Under the pieces are notes generated by a model, which did no database searches, was not told the origin of the DNA, and was given only the letters and a program-made list of their open reading frames with translations. Both the position numbers and the translations under genes were made by a program. Positions 30,509 to 37,565 of a stretch of DNA of 64,000 bases are shown here, piece by piece. This DNA is from Burkholderia pyrrocinia (GTDB lineage: Bacteria > Pseudomonadota > Gammaproteobacteria > Burkholderiales > Burkholderiaceae). The stretch lies in NCBI RefSeq assembly GCF_003330765.1, contig NZ_CP024902.1:1178001-1242000 (forward strand). Direction: 5' to 3'. Each line of letters begins with the position of its first letter. The first letter of the stretch is position 1.

Positions 30509-30537
30509 TTGACATACGAATGTGCCTTGGACATAAT
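30509..30537 (+). promoter_or_regulatory. Promoter of the tRNA-Gly cluster
   Basis: A consensus TTGACA at 30509-30514 and CATAAT at 30532-30537 are separated by 17 bases, placing transcription start near 30544, about 50 bases before the first tRNA. Confidence 0.8.
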
Positions 30538-30593
30538 CTCGCTTCTCCGCTGCACGGCGAAGTAGGTGCGACGGGGAAGCAGTAGCGCAACAT

Positions 30594-30669
30594 GCGGGAG
30601 TAGCTCAGTTGGTAGAGCGCAACCTTGCCAAGGTTGAGGTCGCGAGTTCGAGACTCGTCTCCCGCTCCA
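30594..30669 (+). tRNA. tRNA-Gly (GCC), copy 1
   Basis: A 76-base tRNA including an encoded CCA. Acceptor GCGGGAG pairs with CTCCCGC. The anticodon stem CAACC/GGTTG closes the loop TTGCCAA with anticodon GCC, and the T-arm has TTCGAGA. Confidence 0.97.
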
Positions 30670-30721
30670 GATTTTTCTGACAGCGTGTTGGTCGGCAAAG
30701 CGCTGCAGGTGCAGGACAAAT

Positions 30722-30797
30722 GCGGGAGTAGCTCAGTTGGTAGAGCGCAACCTTGCCAAGGTTGAGGTCGCGAGTTCGAGACTCGTCTCCCGCTCCA
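30722..30797 (+). tRNA. tRNA-Gly (GCC), copy 2
   Basis: Identical in sequence to copy 1, including the encoded CCA. It begins 128 bases after it. Confidence 0.97.
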
Positions 30798-30849
30798 GGA
30801 TTTTCCTGGCAGCGTGTTGGTCGGCAAGGCGCTGCACATGCAGGACAAT

Positions 30850-30925
30850 GCGGGAGTAGCTCAGTTGGTAGAGCGCAACCTTGCCAAGGTTGAGGTCGCG
30901 AGTTCGAGACTCGTCTCCCGCTCCA
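30850..30925 (+). tRNA. tRNA-Gly (GCC), copy 3
   Basis: Identical to copies 1 and 2 and again 128 bases further on. It is followed directly by the cluster terminator. Confidence 0.97.
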
Positions 30926-30932
30926 AGTAATG

Positions 30933-30958
30933 GGGAAGCCACGCTTCCCTTTTTATTT
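30933..30958 (+). terminator. Terminator of the tRNA-Gly cluster
   Basis: GGGAAGC pairs with GCTTCCC over a three-base loop and is followed by TTTTTATTT. Confidence 0.85.
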
Positions 30959-30985
30959 GATGGACTTACAGTCCTCGAATAAAAA
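30957..30985 (+). promoter_or_regulatory. Possible promoter of tRNA-Cys
   Basis: TTGATG at 30957-30962 and TAAAAA at 30980-30985 are 17 bases apart and lie between the tRNA-Gly terminator and tRNA-Cys. The match is moderate; it is proposed because the terminator would otherwise leave tRNA-Cys unexpressed. Confidence 0.35.
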
Positions 30986-31026
30986 ATCTGTCGCTTGCCT
31001 TCCCGGCATCCGGACAGTCCGCTTTT

Positions 31027-31100
31027 GGCGCGATAGCAAAGCGGTTATGCAGCGGCCTGCAAAGCCGTTTAGGCCGGTTCGACTCCGGCTCGCGCCTCCA
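31027..31100 (+). tRNA. tRNA-Cys (GCA)
   Basis: A 74-base tRNA with encoded CCA. Acceptor GGCGCGA pairs with TCGCGCC. The anticodon stem CGGC/GCCG encloses the loop with anticodon GCA, and the T-arm has GGTTCGACTCC. Its 3' 48 bases recur at 33247-33294. Confidence 0.95.
31053..31100 (+). repeat. Left copy of tRNA-Cys 3' direct repeat (att-like)
   Basis: The 48 bases from the anticodon stem to the CCA end match 33247-33294 with one difference (A at 31071, T at 33265). This is the usual extent of a tyrosine-integrase attachment site in a tRNA gene. Confidence 0.85.
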
Positions 31101-31110
31101 GGTAGGAAGA

Positions 31111-31143
31111 GAAAAGCCCCGCTTCGGCGGGGCTTTTCTTTTT
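31111..31143 (+). terminator. Terminator after tRNA-Cys
   Basis: GAAAAGCCCCGC pairs with GCGGGGCTTTTC around a TTCG tetraloop, followed by TTTTT. A damaged copy follows the second tRNA-Cys fragment at about 33297-33317. Confidence 0.92.
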
Positions 31144-31310
31144 CCGTCTCAGGTCAATGATGCGGCGCAGCCCGTTCGATTGTTCTAACCGATGATGGAG
31201 GCGCGAGCGACCGCGCCTCCATCGCCATGACTGATCAATGCACTTGAAAGTAGATCTGGCTCAACCCGAATGAGTGTGAAATCAAATTCTCGGATCTGCG
31301 TGGCAGATTC

Positions 31311-31547
31311 CTATCTTCGGGAACTCTGATCCTGGATTCGATCAAGGCGAGCGAAAAGCTCATTCACTTGGTGCTCGAGTACCTTATTTCGCTCAAATCG
31401 TGTCCGGAGTTTGGCGAGCTTGACTCGCCAATAGGCTGGATCGCTCACGGAAGATCGGTTGGTGAAAATTTCTTGGGTTTGCTCAAGCAGTCCAATCGCT
31501 CCGCGGATATGAGCCAATTCGCGCTCCACTTCGCAGTACCAGCTCAT
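31311..31547 (-). CDS. Small hypothetical protein, coiled-coil-like
   Basis: A 78-residue charged protein beginning MSWYCEVERELAHIRGAIGL with probable helical heptads and Arg/Lys/Glu-rich C-terminal half. It has no signal peptide, membrane segment or recognised motif. A purine-rich ribosome site (GGAAGGCGG) lies upstream of the ATG, which supports real translation. It is the gene nearest tRNA-Cys inside the island remnant, on the opposite strand. Function is not known; it is too short to be an integrase and does not resemble an excisionase. Confidence 0.5.
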   Translation of the reverse strand: MSWYCEVERELAHIRGAIGLLEQTQEIFTNRSSVSDPAYWRVKLAKLRTRFERNKVLEHQVNELFARLDRIQDQSSRR

Positions 31548-32105
31548 GTTTTCCGCCTTCCGGTTAGGGTTTGAAATTCTGGTTCACTGCGCCGCGAGAG
31601 CCCTTGGTTTCGCTTAAAAGCCGGCGTACGCGTCAATTTCGAGCAATGTTGTCGTCAGACCCTCGCAAGCAAATCCAGACCGCTGCGTTGGAGCGGGCGT
31701 TGTGGTTATGCGGGCAGCCATTCCGTGCCGGTACGTCAGCCAAATTGACGGACAAATTCCGGTGCCGTGATAGAGAGGCATGCTCGTGATGAACTCCATG
31801 CACTCGTTGCGAAGAACCGCAAGGACGAACACTTCCTGCCCGTATCGTCGATGCGGGCGGGATGAAGAGGAGAGACGACGCGTGCGAGAGGGTAGGCGCG
31901 ACGCAGGAGGGGGCGGATGGAGGGGGCAGTCAAGCCGCTAGCATGCGCTCGGACAAATTCATCATACGCGCTCTACCATTACGCGCTTATCTTATTTCTG
32001 GTCACCGCGAGGCGCAGCCCAATGTGCGGCCGGTAGGGCTGACGCCGGGTGTTGATGTGCCGGACGAAGAGCGTGTGCTGTCAATTCGTCGGCACGGTCT
32101 GGTAC
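31548..32105. other. Gene-poor stretch inside the island remnant
   Basis: These 558 bases contain only weak short frames, including one at 31614-31832 on the reverse strand (72 codons), with no credible ribosome site or family. I see no inverted repeats or tRNA-like structures that stand out. Confidence 0.5.
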
Positions 32106-32330
32106 TCAGCCCCGCGCGTTGATCCAGTCTCGCGCCCAGCCGGCGGAGTGGCGTAGCGCAGCGTCTTCGCTGCTGAAGTAATCGAGCGAGTAAAACTCGT
32201 ACAGCATCGGCTCGGTATGGCGGCCACTGCTGCGGAGCGTCAGGTTGGACGAGAAGCTACCGTCAGGAAGGCGGTGGGCGGAGGGTGCGACTGCATAGCC
32301 GCAATAATGTCGAATAATAGGTGCTTGCAT
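32106..32330 (-). CDS. Small hypothetical protein
   Basis: A 74-residue protein with a plausible folded composition: an N-terminal beta-rich part with Tyr and Ser (YCGYAVAPSAHRLPDGSF) and a C-terminal helix SSEDAALRHSAGWARDWIN. The pattern of short beta strands followed by an Ala/Trp helix is typical of the many small uncharacterised Burkholderia proteins, but I do not recognise a named family. No clear ribosome site is visible upstream of the ATG. It is isolated within the island remnant. Confidence 0.5.
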   Translation of the reverse strand: MQAPIIRHYCGYAVAPSAHRLPDGSFSSNLTLRSSGRHTEPMLYEFYSLDYFSSEDAALRHSAGWARDWINARG

Positions 32331-32857
32331 GTTGATGCGACGACTCGACGAACATGGATGGTAATAACATGAATGTCACCGGTGGTCGATATATACGCAG
32401 GAGTCCTGCTGTTAAGGCGAGGGCCATTGCTAACCGTGTGGTTTGGCCCGTGAAAATTGACGAACGCCAAGGGTGCTTGACGCTAAACCCATGGCGCGCC
32501 GTCGGCAACGCGTGTCTTCGTCAGACATTCGGAATACGGCTGAAAACCAAGCTGTTCAGGTAGCCTGACGATCCCTCATCGGACGCGCACCTGAATCAGA
32601 GCAGTTTGATGTCGGCACGCCTGGTGCCCTATCGTCCCAATCTCTGTTTCGAAGCTGACACGCGGAATGCGTGCGACGTTGCGCGTCGCCTGACGGGACA
32701 CGGAAAAAGGGTCAAGGAGGGAGAGGACAACGAATACCGCGGCGGGGCGGTCAGTGACGAGCAGCAATCGCGCTTCTTGAATATTTCTTCGGCAGACATT
32801 ACGTGGTGCCGCTTCTGTTGTCAAGCGATTTTTGTGCGCTGCAGCAGCCGAAGTGGC
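32331..32857. other. Gene-poor stretch inside the island remnant
   Basis: These 527 bases hold no convincing gene. A forward frame at 32606-33010 runs into the antisense of the next small gene and lacks family features, so it is not called. No repeat or terminator structure stands out. Confidence 0.45.
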
Positions 32858-33106
32858 TTAAGACTCGAATTCGCGAAGCAACCGTTGCGCGAGGATCTTG
32901 GCGTCTTCGAGCGCGAGATCGAACTGCTCCCGATCGGAATGGGTCTGGTAAGGGGGATCATCGTTAGGTCCCTCATTGGTGCGGCGCAGATACACATAGC
33001 CTCGGTATAAACCACGCGCGGATTCCATCACGCGAATGCGTGCGAAGTGTGTTTTGGTACTGAATGTCACATCGTCCATGATGGCTTTTCGCGCGTGTCT
33101 AATCAT
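32858..33106 (-). CDS. Small hypothetical protein
   Basis: An 82-residue protein beginning MIRHARKAIMDDV and ending in the helix QFDLALEDAKILAQRLLREF. The start at 33106 is favoured by a GGAG site seven bases upstream; MDDV at 33079 is an alternative. The frame stays open further upstream through the tRNA-Cys fragment, which argues against the longer forms. Like the 32106-32330 product it is a short beta-strand region followed by one amphipathic helix; a relationship is possible but not demonstrated. Confidence 0.5.
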   Translation of the reverse strand: MIRHARKAIMDDVTFSTKTHFARIRVMESARGLYRGYVYLRRTNEGPNDDPPYQTHSDREQFDLALEDAKILAQRLLREFES

Positions 33107-33246
33107 CCTAGCACTCCGGGTGAAATCAACCGGACGCAGTTGAATTCGGACGGATGGCCGCGAAGCCGGTCGGGACGATCCAGCGACATCAGCGGTCAAA
33201 TCGGGTAGTCGTCGGCCATGGATGATTGATTTCCCATAAGGTCTGA

Positions 33247-33294
33247 CGGCCTGCAAAGCCGTTTTGGCCGGTTCGACTCCGGCTCGCGCCTCCA
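33247..33294 (+). repeat. Right copy of tRNA-Cys 3' end (tRNA remnant)
   Basis: This copy holds the anticodon stem, anticodon GCA, variable loop, T-arm and CCA of tRNA-Cys, but the acceptor 5' strand and D-arm are absent, so it is not a functional tRNA. It is followed by a partial terminator hairpin. It marks the right edge of the island remnant. Confidence 0.9.
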
Positions 33295-33385
33295 GAAAAA
33301 GCCCCGCTTCGGCGGGACAGTTCTTTCTTCTGCGCTGCTTCTGCGTTGTTTCGCAACCGTCGCGCATGCGACGGCGTGCAGGCGA

Positions 33386-33934
33386 TCAGCCATCCACCGG
33401 CTGCGCCGGCGTCTCGAGCTTCAACTGATAAAACGCCGCATCGAGCCAGCGGCCGAACTTGAATCCCGCCTCCGTGACCGTGCCCGAGTGCACGAACCCG
33501 AGCCGCGCATGCAGCGCGACGCTTCCGCCGTTGGTCGCATCGATGCAGCCGACCAGCACGTGCACGTCGGCTTCCCGCGCGCGCCGGATCAATTCGCGGA
33601 GCAGCAGTTCGCCGAGCCCGCGGCCGCGATGGTCGCGATGCACGTAGACGCTGTGTTCCACCGTGTACTTGAACGCCGGGAACGCGCGGAACGTGCCCCA
33701 GCTCGCGAAGCCGAGCAGCGTACCCGACGCGTCCACCGCGCCGACGATCGGGAAACCGCTGGCGCGCTTCGTCGCGAACCATGTGACCATCGCTTCCGGC
33801 GGGCGCGGCCGGTAGTCGTACAGCGCGGTCGAATTCACGATCGCGTCGTTCAGGATTTCGAGGATGGCCGCTGCATGCTCGGCCTCGCTGCAATCGATCA
33901 GGCGCACGTCGTCGCGCTGTTTCGGGGAATTCAT
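33386..33934 (-). CDS. GNAT N-acetyltransferase, phosphinothricin acetyltransferase-like
   Basis: A 182-residue GNAT enzyme of the Pat/Bar type. Recognisable parts are AILEILNDAIVNSTALYDY, GTFRAFPAFKYTVEHSVYVH and the acetyl-CoA loop RDHRGRGLGELLLREL, then ATNGGSVALHARLGFVHSGT. Members acetylate methionine sulfoximine, phosphinothricin or other amino acid analogues. An AGGAG site precedes the ATG at 33934. It lies 46 bases downstream of an XRE-cupin regulator on the same strand, which probably controls it. Confidence 0.88.
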   Translation of the reverse strand: MNSPKQRDDVRLIDCSEAEHAAAILEILNDAIVNSTALYDYRPRPPEAMVTWFATKRASGFPIVGAVDASGTLLGFASWGTFRAFPAFKYTVEHSVYVHRDHRGRGLGELLLRELIRRAREADVHVLVGCIDATNGGSVALHARLGFVHSGTVTEAGFKFGRWLDAAFYQLKLETPAQPVDG

Positions 33935-33980
33935 ACGGGCTCCTGTGGGTTTTGAACGGATCGCGCATACGACGCGCGCA

Positions 33981-34604
33981 TCACGCGCTCCGCGCGCCGA
34001 CGGCGGCGGACGCATCGCAGATCACGACGACATAGCGCGCGGCGTGCGGCGACGGATTGCTGAAGATCAGCGGCTGATCGAGCCGCATGGCCAGGCAGTC
34101 GCCCTCGCGAAGTTCGTGAAGCTCGTCGCCGAACGTGACGTCGACACGGCCGCTGACGATCCACACTTGCTGATGCAGCGCGCTTTCGCGCCCGCCGCTG
34201 TCGTACGCGACGTGCGCACCGGGCGGGAAATCGACCTCGACGAGCTGGAGCGGCGACGGCCAGCCGGGCGGGGAGAGATTGCGCCGCACATAGCCGGACG
34301 CCGGATCGCGCCATTCGGCCTGTTGCGCGCGCCGTGCCAGCGGTTGCGCGGGCGTGTCGTCGCGATCGCCGCCGAACAGCCCGGCCAGCGACACGCCGAG
34401 ACCGGCCGCGAGCTTGTCGAGCACGACAGCCGTCGGGCTGGCCGACGCGCGTTCGATGAGCGAGATCATCGAACGGCTGACGCCGGAACGCGCGGCCAGC
34501 GCATCGAGCGTGTAGCCTCGCTGGGTGCGCAGGTCGCGCACGCGCCGGGCAATGCGCTCGTTGATGCCCGTGTCGTCGGCAGCGGTGGTCACTGGTTCTT
34601 TCAT
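33981..34604 (-). CDS. XRE-family regulator with C-terminal cupin domain
   Basis: A 207-residue two-domain regulator. An XRE helix-turn-helix (about residues 18-72: YTLDALAARSGVSRSMISLI) is followed by a cupin domain (about 115-190) that likely binds a small ligand. Such proteins usually regulate a neighbouring amino acid or detoxification gene, here the acetyltransferase 46 bases downstream. Start at 34604; the longer frame to 34727 crosses the promoter region of the divergent gene. A short inverted repeat just upstream may be its own operator. Confidence 0.88.
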   Translation of the reverse strand: MKEPVTTAADDTGINERIARRVRDLRTQRGYTLDALAARSGVSRSMISLIERASASPTAVVLDKLAAGLGVSLAGLFGGDRDDTPAQPLARRAQQAEWRDPASGYVRRNLSPPGWPSPLQLVEVDFPPGAHVAYDSGGRESALHQQVWIVSGRVDVTFGDELHELREGDCLAMRLDQPLIFSNPSPHAARYVVVICDASAAVGARSA

Positions 34605-34616
34605 GATGGATTTATT

Positions 34617-34632
34617 TTCCAACAAACTGGAA
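34617..34632. promoter_or_regulatory. Candidate operator upstream of the XRE-cupin gene
   Basis: An inverted repeat TTCCA-N6-TGGAA begins 13 bases upstream of the XRE-cupin start, a position that suits autorepression. Confidence 0.4.
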
Positions 34633-34689
34633 TTCGATGTCAACGGCATTTGCAGCGGTTGGCTAAGGGTTCGACGGGATCCGAACGGC

Positions 34690-34718
34690 TTGCCGGGTAG
34701 CCGCGCGCAACGTAATAT
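34690..34718 (+). promoter_or_regulatory. Promoter of the ParD-like gene and map
   Basis: TTGCCG at 34690-34695 and TAATAT at 34713-34718 with a 17-base spacer. The predicted leader to the ParD-like gene is about 30 bases. Confidence 0.6.
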
Positions 34719-34752
34719 ACGAATCAACTACGTTTCGTTTAATTGGGGATAT

Positions 34753-34989
34753 ATGGGCATCATCAAGATTTCCGAGCACATGCACGAGCGGCTGCGCTCG
34801 ACCAGCACGGCGCTGAGCCGTTCGATCAACGCGCAGGCCGAACACTGGCTGCGCGTCGGGATGCTGGCGGAACTCAATCCGGCGCTGTCCTACGGCGACA
34901 TTTGCCGGATGTTGATCGAGGCCGAAGCACGGGGCGGCGATGCGGGGCCGGCGGAACCGGTCGCACACGGCATCGAGCAGGTGGCGTAA
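34753..34989 (+). CDS. ParD-like antitoxin-family protein
   Basis: A 78-residue protein with a ribbon-helix-helix-like N-terminus (MGIIKISEHMHERLRSTSTA, then SRSINAQAEHWLRVGMLAEL). It belongs to the ParD-like family described beside methionine aminopeptidase genes rather than beside a ParE toxin. No toxin gene is adjacent. Its TAA overlaps the map ATG (TAATG), so the two are translationally coupled. It may be a transcriptional regulator of the operon rather than an antitoxin; this is inference from context. Confidence 0.8.
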   Translation: MGIIKISEHMHERLRSTSTALSRSINAQAEHWLRVGMLAELNPALSYGDICRMLIEAEARGGDAGPAEPVAHGIEQVA

Positions 34990-35795
34990 TGGCGAAGCGT
35001 GAAATCCCGATCCGCGGCAATGCAGAAATCGCCAAGTCACGCGAGGCCGCCAAGCTCGCGTCGCAGGTGCTGACGATGATCACCGAGCATGTGAAGCCGG
35101 GCGTCTCCACCGACGAACTGGATGCGCGCTGCCGCGAATACATCGTCGACGTGCTCGGCGCGATACCGGCGAACATCGGCTACCACGGCTATCCGAAGAC
35201 CCTGTGCACGTCGGTCAACCACGTGGTCTGTCACGGCATTCCGACGCCGCGGCCGATGCGCGACGGCGACATCGTGAACCTCGACATCGCGGTGATCAAG
35301 GACGGCTGGTACGGCGATACGAGCCGCATGTATTTCGTCGGCGAACCGGGCGAGCTCGCGCGGCGCCTCGTCGCGGCGACCTATGAGGCGATGCACGCGG
35401 GCATCCGCGCGGTTCGTCCGGGCGCGACGCTGGGCGACGTCGGCTATGCGATCCAGCAGGTCGCGCATCGCGAAGGATTCAGCGTGGTTCGCGAGTACTG
35501 CGGGCACGGCATCGGCGATGTCTATCACGACGAGCCGCAGGTGCTTCACTACGGCCGCCCGGGTACCGGCGTGCCGCTCCGGCCGGGGATGATCTTCACG
35601 ATCGAGCCGATGCTCAACGCCGGCAAGCGCGACACGCGCGTGCTGGCGGACGGCTGGACGGTCGTCACGAAGGACCATTCGCTGTCGGCGCAATGGGAGC
35701 ACATGGTCGTGGTGACGGAAACGGGTTTCGAGGTGCTGACCGAGGACGCGAAGCCGCAGGCGTTCGCGGCGCTTTCCGGTACGCACGTCGCCTGA
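34989..35795 (+). CDS. map: Type I methionine aminopeptidase
   Basis: A 268-residue metalloenzyme that removes the initiator methionine. The metal ligands sit in conserved segments: NLDIAVIKDGWYGDTSRMY (two Asp), GHGIGDVYHDEP (His), FTIEPML (Glu) and QWEHMVVVTE (Glu). Unlike the housekeeping map beside rpsB, this copy is coupled to a ParD-like gene, so it is probably a second methionine aminopeptidase; the other is not in the window. Confidence 0.93.
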   Translation: MAKREIPIRGNAEIAKSREAAKLASQVLTMITEHVKPGVSTDELDARCREYIVDVLGAIPANIGYHGYPKTLCTSVNHVVCHGIPTPRPMRDGDIVNLDIAVIKDGWYGDTSRMYFVGEPGELARRLVAATYEAMHAGIRAVRPGATLGDVGYAIQQVAHREGFSVVREYCGHGIGDVYHDEPQVLHYGRPGTGVPLRPGMIFTIEPMLNAGKRDTRVLADGWTVVTKDHSLSAQWEHMVVVTETGFEVLTEDAKPQAFAALSGTHVA

Positions 35796-35839
35796 CGCCT
35801 GCCGTACGCCGCACACGGCGGCGCAACGGCGCAATTGAT

Positions 35840-35868
35840 CGGGCCCCGTCGCGGGGCCCGTTTCGTTC
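35840..35868 (+). terminator. Terminator after map
   Basis: CGGGCCCC pairs with GGGGCCCG over a five-base loop, followed by TTTCGTT. The T tract is short. Confidence 0.65.
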
Positions 35869-35931
35869 GAGGTCGCGCGGCGCGATTCACGCGCGATCGC
35901 GGCGACCGGCGATGTGACGCTTGACCGCGGC

Positions 35932-36435
35932 TTAGCCGCGCACCTTCTGCCATGCGTGTTCGACGAACACGCGGCACAGCGCTTCCATGCCTTGGCGGTC
36001 TTCGTCGTCGAAGCGCGCGGCGATCGGGCTGTCGACGTCCCACACGCCGATCAGCGTGCCGTCGCCGGCCACCAGCGGCACGACGATTTCCGATTCCGAT
36101 GCCGCATCGCACGCGATATGGCCGGGGAAGTCATGCACGTCGCGCACGACCTGCGTCTCGCGCGTCTGCGCGGCCGTGCCGCACACGCCCTTGCCGAGCG
36201 CGATTCGCACGCATGCGGGCTTGCCCTGGAACGGCCCGACCACGAGTTCCGACCCGTCGAAGAAGTAGAAGCCGGCCCAGTTGAGACGGTCGAGCGAGTG
36301 GTAGACGAGCGCGGCGAAGTTCGCCGCGTTCGCGATCAGGTCGCGTTCGGACTCGACGAGCGCGCGCGCCTGCTCGACGAGCGTCGCGTATTGATCGGCC
36401 TTGGCGGCGTTGGGGTCGTTGGACAGCGTGAACAT
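35932..36435 (-). CDS. msrC: Free methionine-(R)-sulfoxide reductase, GAF type
   Basis: A 167-residue GAF-domain enzyme that reduces free methionine-R-sulfoxide with thioredoxin. Three cysteines, C75 (KPACVRIALGKG), C85 (GVCGTAAQ) and C109 (GHIACDAASES), are spaced 10 and 24 residues apart, the same as the catalytic and resolving cysteines C84, C94 and C118 of the E. coli enzyme. The substrate-pocket motif VVPLVAGDGTLIGVWDVDS is present. Start MFTLSNDPN at 36435; the upstream extension is not conserved. Confidence 0.92.
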   Translation of the reverse strand: MFTLSNDPNAAKADQYATLVEQARALVESERDLIANAANFAALVYHSLDRLNWAGFYFFDGSELVVGPFQGKPACVRIALGKGVCGTAAQTRETQVVRDVHDFPGHIACDAASESEIVVPLVAGDGTLIGVWDVDSPIAARFDDEDRQGMEALCRVFVEHAWQKVRG

Positions 36436-36538
36436 GGCGGGAAAGCGATAGGAGTTGTGAAAACGCGCGAGGCGCGTACCGCAGTCTACGGCACGCACGC
36501 GCAGTCTGCAGCGCCCGGTTGCGCGTGACGCGGCGCGC

Positions 36539-37456
36539 TCAATCGGGCTCGAGTCCGGCAAACCGCTCGGCAAGAAAATCGAGCAGCGCCCGCACCGCGG
36601 GCAGCAGCCCTCGGCGCGATGCGAACACCGCGTGCACGATCTCGCGGCGCGGCGCCCAGTCCGGCAGTACGGTCGCCAGTGCGCCGCGCGCCACTTCGTC
36701 GCACACCATCATCGTCGGCAACTGCACGACGCCGACGCCCGCGACCGCCGCCGCGCGCAGCGCGAGCATGCCGCCCGTCACGAAGCGCGGCTGGTGATGG
36801 ATTTCCGCGTGAGCGCCGTCGGGCCCGCGCAGCCGCCACACGTGCGTGGATTGCGGTATGCCGTGATCGAGGCTCGGCAGGCGCGCGAGATCGGCGGGAA
36901 CGGCCGGCACGCCATGCTCGCGCAGCAGCGCGGGGCTCGCGACGAGGCATTGGCCGCGCTCGGCCAGCACGCGCAGCGCGAGATCGCTGTCTTCGAGCGG
37001 CGGCGGGCGCACGCGGATCGCGACGTCGATCCCTTCGCCGACCACGTCGACGCGCCGGTTGGTCGCTTCCAGATGAATCTCGACGCGCGGGCACGCGGCC
37101 ATGAACGCGGCAATCATCGTACCGACCAGCGAATCGAGCAGCACGATCGGACAACTGACGCGCACGATGCCGCGCGGCTCCTCGTGCAGCAGCGCGATCG
37201 CCTCGTCGGCCGCATCGGCCTCGACGAGCATCGCGCGGCAATGCGCGTAATAGGTCTGGCCGACGTCGGTGACCGTGAAGCGGCGCGTCGAGCGCTGGAT
37301 CAGCCGCATCCCGAGCCGCGCCTCGAGCAGCGCGATGCGGCGGCTCAGCTTCGATTTCGGCAGGTCCAGCGCGCGCCCGGCCGGCGCGAAGCCGCCGTGT
37401 TCGACGACCTGCACGAAGTAGTAGAGATCGTTCAGATCCCGCGCTTTATCGTTCAT
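36539..37456 (-). CDS. LysR-family transcriptional regulator
   Basis: A 305-residue LysR regulator of the aromatic/AaeR-like branch. The winged helix is at the N-terminus (LNDLYYFVQVVEHGGFAPAG, then LSRRIALLEARLGMRLIQRS). The effector domain begins at about residue 90 (GIVRVSCPIVLLDSLVG). It is divergent from the pirin gene with a 109-base gap and probably controls it; pirin-linked LysR genes are common in Burkholderia. Confidence 0.92.
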   Translation of the reverse strand: MNDKARDLNDLYYFVQVVEHGGFAPAGRALDLPKSKLSRRIALLEARLGMRLIQRSTRRFTVTDVGQTYYAHCRAMLVEADAADEAIALLHEEPRGIVRVSCPIVLLDSLVGTMIAAFMAACPRVEIHLEATNRRVDVVGEGIDVAIRVRPPPLEDSDLALRVLAERGQCLVASPALLREHGVPAVPADLARLPSLDHGIPQSTHVWRLRGPDGAHAEIHHQPRFVTGGMLALRAAAVAGVGVVQLPTMMVCDEVARGALATVLPDWAPRREIVHAVFASRRGLLPAVRALLDFLAERFAGLEPD

Positions 37457-37460
37457 GAAA

Positions 37461-37507
37461 TGGAACGCTGAGTGCGATTTTGGCAGTCTACCGGATCGAT
37501 CGTTCCA
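37461..37507. promoter_or_regulatory. Inverted repeat in the LysR-pirin intergenic region
   Basis: TGGAACG at 37461-37467 and CGTTCCA at 37501-37507 form perfect seven-base arms 33 bases apart, flanking the divergent promoters. This could hold two LysR half-sites; a T-N11-A box was not resolved. Confidence 0.35.
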
Positions 37508-37565
37508 CCTCTATATTCCTGTTCAGGATGCGAAACACGTGTTTCGCCGCAATTTGGAGAGGGCA

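Larger units (their letters stand above)
30594..30925 (+). repeat. 128-base tandem repeat of tRNA-Gly plus spacer
   Basis: The two inter-tRNA spacers (30670-30721 and 30798-30849) are each 52 bases. They are nearly identical, sharing CAGCGTGTTGGTCGGCAA and GCAGGACAA, so the array arose by tandem duplication of a 128-base unit. Confidence 0.9.
31101..33294. mobile_element. Remnant genomic island at tRNA-Cys
   Basis: About 2.2 kb lie between the intact tRNA-Cys and a second copy of its 3' 48 bases. The interior is gene-poor, less G+C-rich than its flanks, and holds only three small reverse-strand genes. No integrase, excisionase, transposase or terminal inverted repeat is visible. Both tRNA copies are followed by the AAAAGCCCCGCTTCGGCGGG terminator core, so either the element carried the tRNA 3' end with its terminator or the locus was first duplicated. 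The island reading is inference from the repeat. Confidence 0.6.

Noticed and set aside
31614..31832. 72-codon reverse frame in the island remnant
   Set aside because: No ribosome site, no recognisable fold, and its neighbourhood is non-coding in character.
32606..33010. 134-codon forward frame in the island remnant
   Set aside because: Its second half is antisense to the better supported reverse gene at 32858-33106, and no ribosome site is seen.
33247..33294. A second functional tRNA-Cys
   Set aside because: The acceptor 5' strand and D-arm are missing, so only a 3' fragment is present.
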